Assembly: GCA_900768795.1 (NCBI GenBank)
Contig: CAAGEH010000008.1
Location: 62,001-126,000, forward strand
Direction: 5' to 3'
DNA from: an uncultured Collinsella sp.
GTDB lineage: Bacteria; Actinomycetota; Coriobacteriia; Coriobacteriales; Coriobacteriaceae
DNA length: 64,000 nt
Shown here piece after piece: positions 61,780 through 64,000 of this stretch. A program made the translations under genes and the position numbers. Within the stretch, counting starts at the first letter, position 1. Every line of letters begins with the position of its first letter. Under the pieces are notes generated by a model. The model saw only the letters and a list, made by a program, of their open reading frames with translations, was not told the DNA's origin and searched no databases.

Positions 61780-62302
61780 GCGACCCTTCCCTGTCTGTTC
61801 TGCGGATTTAACCCTCAAACGAGAGTGGATATCCATAATACAACGGGACTCGGACGGGTGCGCGCGAGGCTCAGAGGGAACACTCGGAGCGATCTCTTTA
61901 GAGCTTAAAAGACCATTTGGCAAGAAATCGACAAGATGTCGAAAACTACGTTTTTCATTTCGAGATTTCCACAGGTAAACAGGGTTAAACATTTTTTCAA
62001 GTCAGCTAAATGCCTGTTCAGAGGGTTGCCGGCGTGTTTCGAATCCGTAAAGCACCGACGCGGCGCTGACCTGCGAAAACAATAAAACACCCATGTTTAC
62101 CTGCACTTTTATTATCTGATATGACAAATCCGCAGGTAAAGGAATTGTTAAGCGCCACCTACGCAAACAGACGTGCGCGCTGTTTTTACTTGTGTGGAAA
62201 ACTCAAACACGTAAATTGTGGAAAATGTTGAAAACGTGGACAACTTACCTATCGAGAGCAGCGTAGGGCTCTCAACTGGGAAAGTGCGAAGCGACAGGCC
62301 AT
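61780..62302. other. AT-rich rplI-dnaB intergenic region with DnaA-box-like repeats
   Basis: Over 500 bases without a gene. Three contiguous 9-mers in one orientation lie at 62217-62225 (TGTGGAAAA), 62226-62234 (TGTTGAAAA) and 62235-62243 (CGTGGACAA). A fourth, identical to the first, lies at 62193-62201, and an ATTTCCACA at 61965-61973 points the other way. TGTGGAAAA is the complement of TTTTCCACA, which fits the DnaA-box consensus TTWTNCACA. A 9-bp inverted repeat (TTTACCTGC 62096-62104, GCAGGTAAA 62132-62140) flanks an AT-rich core. The region may be an origin-like site, a DnaA-controlled promoter of dnaB, or both. Confidence 0.6.
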
Positions 62303-62337
62303 AACAAAGGGGACGCATCCAAAGGACGCGTCCCCTT
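62303..62337 (-). terminator. Terminator of the rpsF-ssb-rpsR-rplI unit
   Basis: AAGGGGACGC (62307-62316) pairs perfectly with GCGTCCCCTT (62328-62337); on the minus strand TTTGTTATGG follows. It lies 45 bases after the rplI stop. Confidence 0.75.
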
Positions 62338-62381
62338 AAATCATCCGAATACAAACGAGTCGGAAGCTATGTAGCGAATCG

Positions 62382-62930
62382 CTACTCGGCAGCAGCCTCG
62401 GTCTCGGCCTCAGCGGCGTCCTCGGCGACCTCAGCGGTCTCCTCGGCAGCAGCCTCGTCCTCAGCCTCAGCGGCAAGCTCTTCGGCAGTAACACCGACGA
62501 GCACGGTAACGTCAGCGCGGATGTCGCGATAGAGAGCAACAGCGACCTTGTGAGCACCGGCAACCTTGATGGGCTTACCGAGCTCGATGCGCTTACGATC
62601 GACCTCGACGCCGAGCTGAGCCTTGACCGCGTCAGCGATCATGGCAGCGGTGACGGAACCGAACAGGATGCCCTCGTCGCCGACCTTGGCGTCGATGGTG
62701 ACCTGCTTGCCCTCGAGAGCAGCCTTGGTCTCGTTGGCGTTAGCCAGACGCACGGCCTCGCGCTTGGCGATATTGTTGCGACGCTCCTCGAGCTGCTTGA
62801 GGTTGCCCTTGGTAGCGGCAACAGCAAGCTTTTTGGGGAACAGATAATTCTCAGCAAAGCCCTGAGCGACCTCTACGACGTCGCCCTCGCCGCCCTTGCC
62901 GCGAATCTCGTCAAGAAGAACAACTTTCAT
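62382..62930 (-). CDS. rplI: Ribosomal protein bL9 with acidic C-terminal extension
   Basis: bL9 binds 23S rRNA in the large subunit. The N-terminal domain has MKVVLLDEIRGKGGEGDVVEV and GFAENYLFPKKLA, then the long linker helix and the C-terminal domain (GILFGSVTAAMIADAV, DRKRIELGKPIK). About 30-35 residues of Glu/Ala follow the normal end, making 182 residues instead of about 150. Start ATG follows AAGGAG. Last gene of the rpsF-ssb-rpsR-rplI unit. Confidence 0.97.
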   Translation of the reverse strand: MKVVLLDEIRGKGGEGDVVEVAQGFAENYLFPKKLAVAATKGNLKQLEERRNNIAKREAVRLANANETKAALEGKQVTIDAKVGDEGILFGSVTAAMIADAVKAQLGVEVDRKRIELGKPIKVAGAHKVAVALYRDIRADVTVLVGVTAEELAAEAEDEAAAEETAEVAEDAAEAETEAAAE

Positions 62931-62944
62931 CTCTGTTCTCCTTT

Positions 62945-63211
62945 CTAACCGCGATCACGGTTGCCGCGGGAAGAAACCACGGGCACGGTGTAGGGCATAA
63001 GGGCCATCTCGCGAGCGCGCTTGATGGCGTTAGCGATGTCATGCTGATGCTGCGTGCAAGCGCCAGTGACGCGACGGGGCTTAATCTTGCCGCGGTCGGT
63101 CATGTACTTACGGAGAAGCTGAGTATCCTTGTAATCGATATACTCGGTGTTCTCCTTGCAGAACTGGCAGTACTTACGACGCGGCTGACGTGCTGAATAA
63201 TCATTAGCCAT
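62945..63211 (-). CDS. rpsR: Ribosomal protein bS18
   Basis: bS18 binds bS6 on the small-subunit platform. The 88-residue product has the core YKDTQLLRKYMTDRGKIKPRRVTGACTQHQHDIANAIKRAR. A CQFC motif plus a later Cys and His suggest the zinc-binding (C+) version. ATG 63211 follows GAAAGG; a longer frame upstream is not used. It is 14 bases upstream of rplI. Confidence 0.97.
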   Translation of the reverse strand: MANDYSARQPRRKYCQFCKENTEYIDYKDTQLLRKYMTDRGKIKPRRVTGACTQHQHDIANAIKRAREMALMPYTVPVVSSRGNRDRG

Positions 63212-63280
63212 GTCAAAATACCTTTCATTAGGCGACACGCACAGAGCGCATGCGCCACTCACTTACTTAGGTGAACAACC

Positions 63281-63730
63281 CTAGAACGGGATGTCGTCAT
63301 CAAAGACCTCGACAGCAGGCGCAGCCTGTGCCGGAGCCTGGGGACGCGAAGCCTGAGGACGCGGAGCCGGGGCGTAACCGCCCTGGTTGCCTCCATCGGA
63401 GTTGCGCGAGGACATGAACTCGACCTCGTCGACGATGACCTCGAGCTTGGAACGGCGCTGACCGTCACGCTCCCAGGAGCTGTAACGAAGCTTGCCCTCG
63501 ATGGCGACCTTGGTACCCTTGCGCAGGAAGCGGTTCATCGCCTCCGCACGAGCACCGAACATGGTGCAGTCGACGAAGTTGGGATAATCCTCCCACTCGC
63601 CCGTCTGCGGATTCTTGCGACGATCGTTCACAGCAACGCCGAAGCTCAGCACCTGCGTGCCGCCCGCCGTTGCGCGAAGCTCGGGGTCGCGCGTGAGGTT
63701 GCCGGAAATGTTAACTCGATTGATGCTCAT
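63281..63730 (-). CDS. ssb: Single-stranded DNA-binding protein
   Basis: SSB coats single-stranded DNA during replication and repair. The 149-residue product has the OB-fold (MSINRVNISGNLTRDPELR, FGVAVNDRR, FVDCTMFGARAEAMNRFLRKGTKVAIEGKLRYSSWE), a Pro/Gly/Gln-rich linker and the protein-interaction tip FDDDIPF. ATG 63730 follows GGAG. It lies between rpsF and rpsR, the usual order. Confidence 0.97.
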   Translation of the reverse strand: MSINRVNISGNLTRDPELRATAGGTQVLSFGVAVNDRRKNPQTGEWEDYPNFVDCTMFGARAEAMNRFLRKGTKVAIEGKLRYSSWERDGQRRSKLEVIVDEVEFMSSRNSDGGNQGGYAPAPRPQASRPQAPAQAAPAVEVFDDDIPF

Positions 63731-63778
63731 ACAACTCACTCCTCAAATGCTTGGGGCGTACCCCTCCACAGGATGGTC

Positions 63779-64000
63779 TTACTCCTGGTCGTCACGACGG
63801 ACGATCATGTGGCGAACGACGGGATCGGAAATGCGCATAACGCGGTCGAGCTCGGCGATCTGAGTAGGATCTGCGTGGAAGTTGATGAGGGTGTAGTCAC
63901 CTTCGGTGAGGTTGTTGATCTCGTAGGCGAGCTTGCGCTTGCCCCACTCGTCAACGTTGTCAACCTTGCCATTACCCTCGGCGATCGTGGTATCGATACG
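63779..64000 (-). CDS. rpsF: Ribosomal protein bS6, partial
   Basis: The frame ends with TAA at 63781-63779 and runs off the right edge, so 73 C-terminal residues are visible and the start lies outside. The segment VDEWGKRKLAYEINNLTEG followed by YTLINFHADP and DPVVRHMIVRR is typical of bS6. It is the head of the rpsF-ssb-rpsR-rplI unit as far as the window shows. Confidence 0.95.
   Translation of the reverse strand, partial: RIDTTIAEGNGKVDNVDEWGKRKLAYEINNLTEGDYTLINFHADPTQIAELDRVMRISDPVVRHMIVRRDDQE

Overview
The window looks like a chromosomal piece of a high-GC, Gram-positive gut actinobacterium of the class Coriobacteriia, most likely Collinsella or a close relative. This placement is inference. 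It rests on the strong G/C third-position bias, a LuxR-type regulator fused to a 12-segment membrane domain, a class B sortase next to many LPxTG-like surface proteins, and mucin/milk-glycan hydrolases of the kind known from Bifidobacterium bifidum. I see no tRNA, rRNA, CRISPR array, complete insertion sequence or prophage.

Layout. At 1-2.4 kb is the 3' end of a pilin-like LPxTG adhesin, followed by a convergent LuxR-type membrane regulator (2.7-4.2 kb). At 4.4-7.7 kb on the + strand are pth and the electron-bifurcating transhydrogenase pair nfnA-nfnB. At 7.9-14.4 kb on the - strand are an NlpC/P60-like protein, a YqeY protein, a PrsA/SurA-like foldase and purF-purM-purN. From 14.6 to 17.0 kb lie a 5'-truncated surface-protein gene and an AT-rich stretch with a small HTH gene. 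At 17.1-20.2 kb are a CmpB-like membrane protein, a class B sortase and purE. From 20.4 to 46.7 kb on the - strand runs a continuous block of five very large secreted, wall-anchored glycosidases: GH2, GH20 and GH84, then GH95 and GH29. From 47.3 to 60.3 kb are carA-carB, a pyridoxamine kinase, a membrane protein with a decayed Q/P-rich gene upstream, an ABC exporter, a Nudix hydrolase, purD and purA. The window ends with dnaB, an AT-rich intergenic region carrying DnaA-box-like repeats, and rplI-rpsR-ssb-rpsF.

How the genes fit together. The glycosidase block has the activities expected to dismantle mucin O-glycans or milk oligosaccharides from the outside in: alpha-1,2-fucosidase (GH95), alpha-1,3/4-fucosidase (GH29), beta-galactosidase (GH2), beta-hexosaminidase or lacto-N-biosidase (GH20) and beta-N-acetylglucosaminidase (GH84). 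All five carry signal peptides, carbohydrate-binding-like modules and C-terminal sorting signals. The nearby class B sortase is the only sortase in view and is the obvious candidate for anchoring them. The block sits inside a nucleotide-synthesis neighbourhood (purF-M-N, purE, carA-carB, purD, purA), which suggests it was inserted between housekeeping genes. No transporter or intracellular sugar-catabolism gene accompanies it, so uptake and metabolism of the released sugars must be encoded elsewhere.

Limits. Everything here was read by eye. Domain limits are approximate, substrate linkages come from family knowledge, and promoter and terminator calls rest on visible motifs only.
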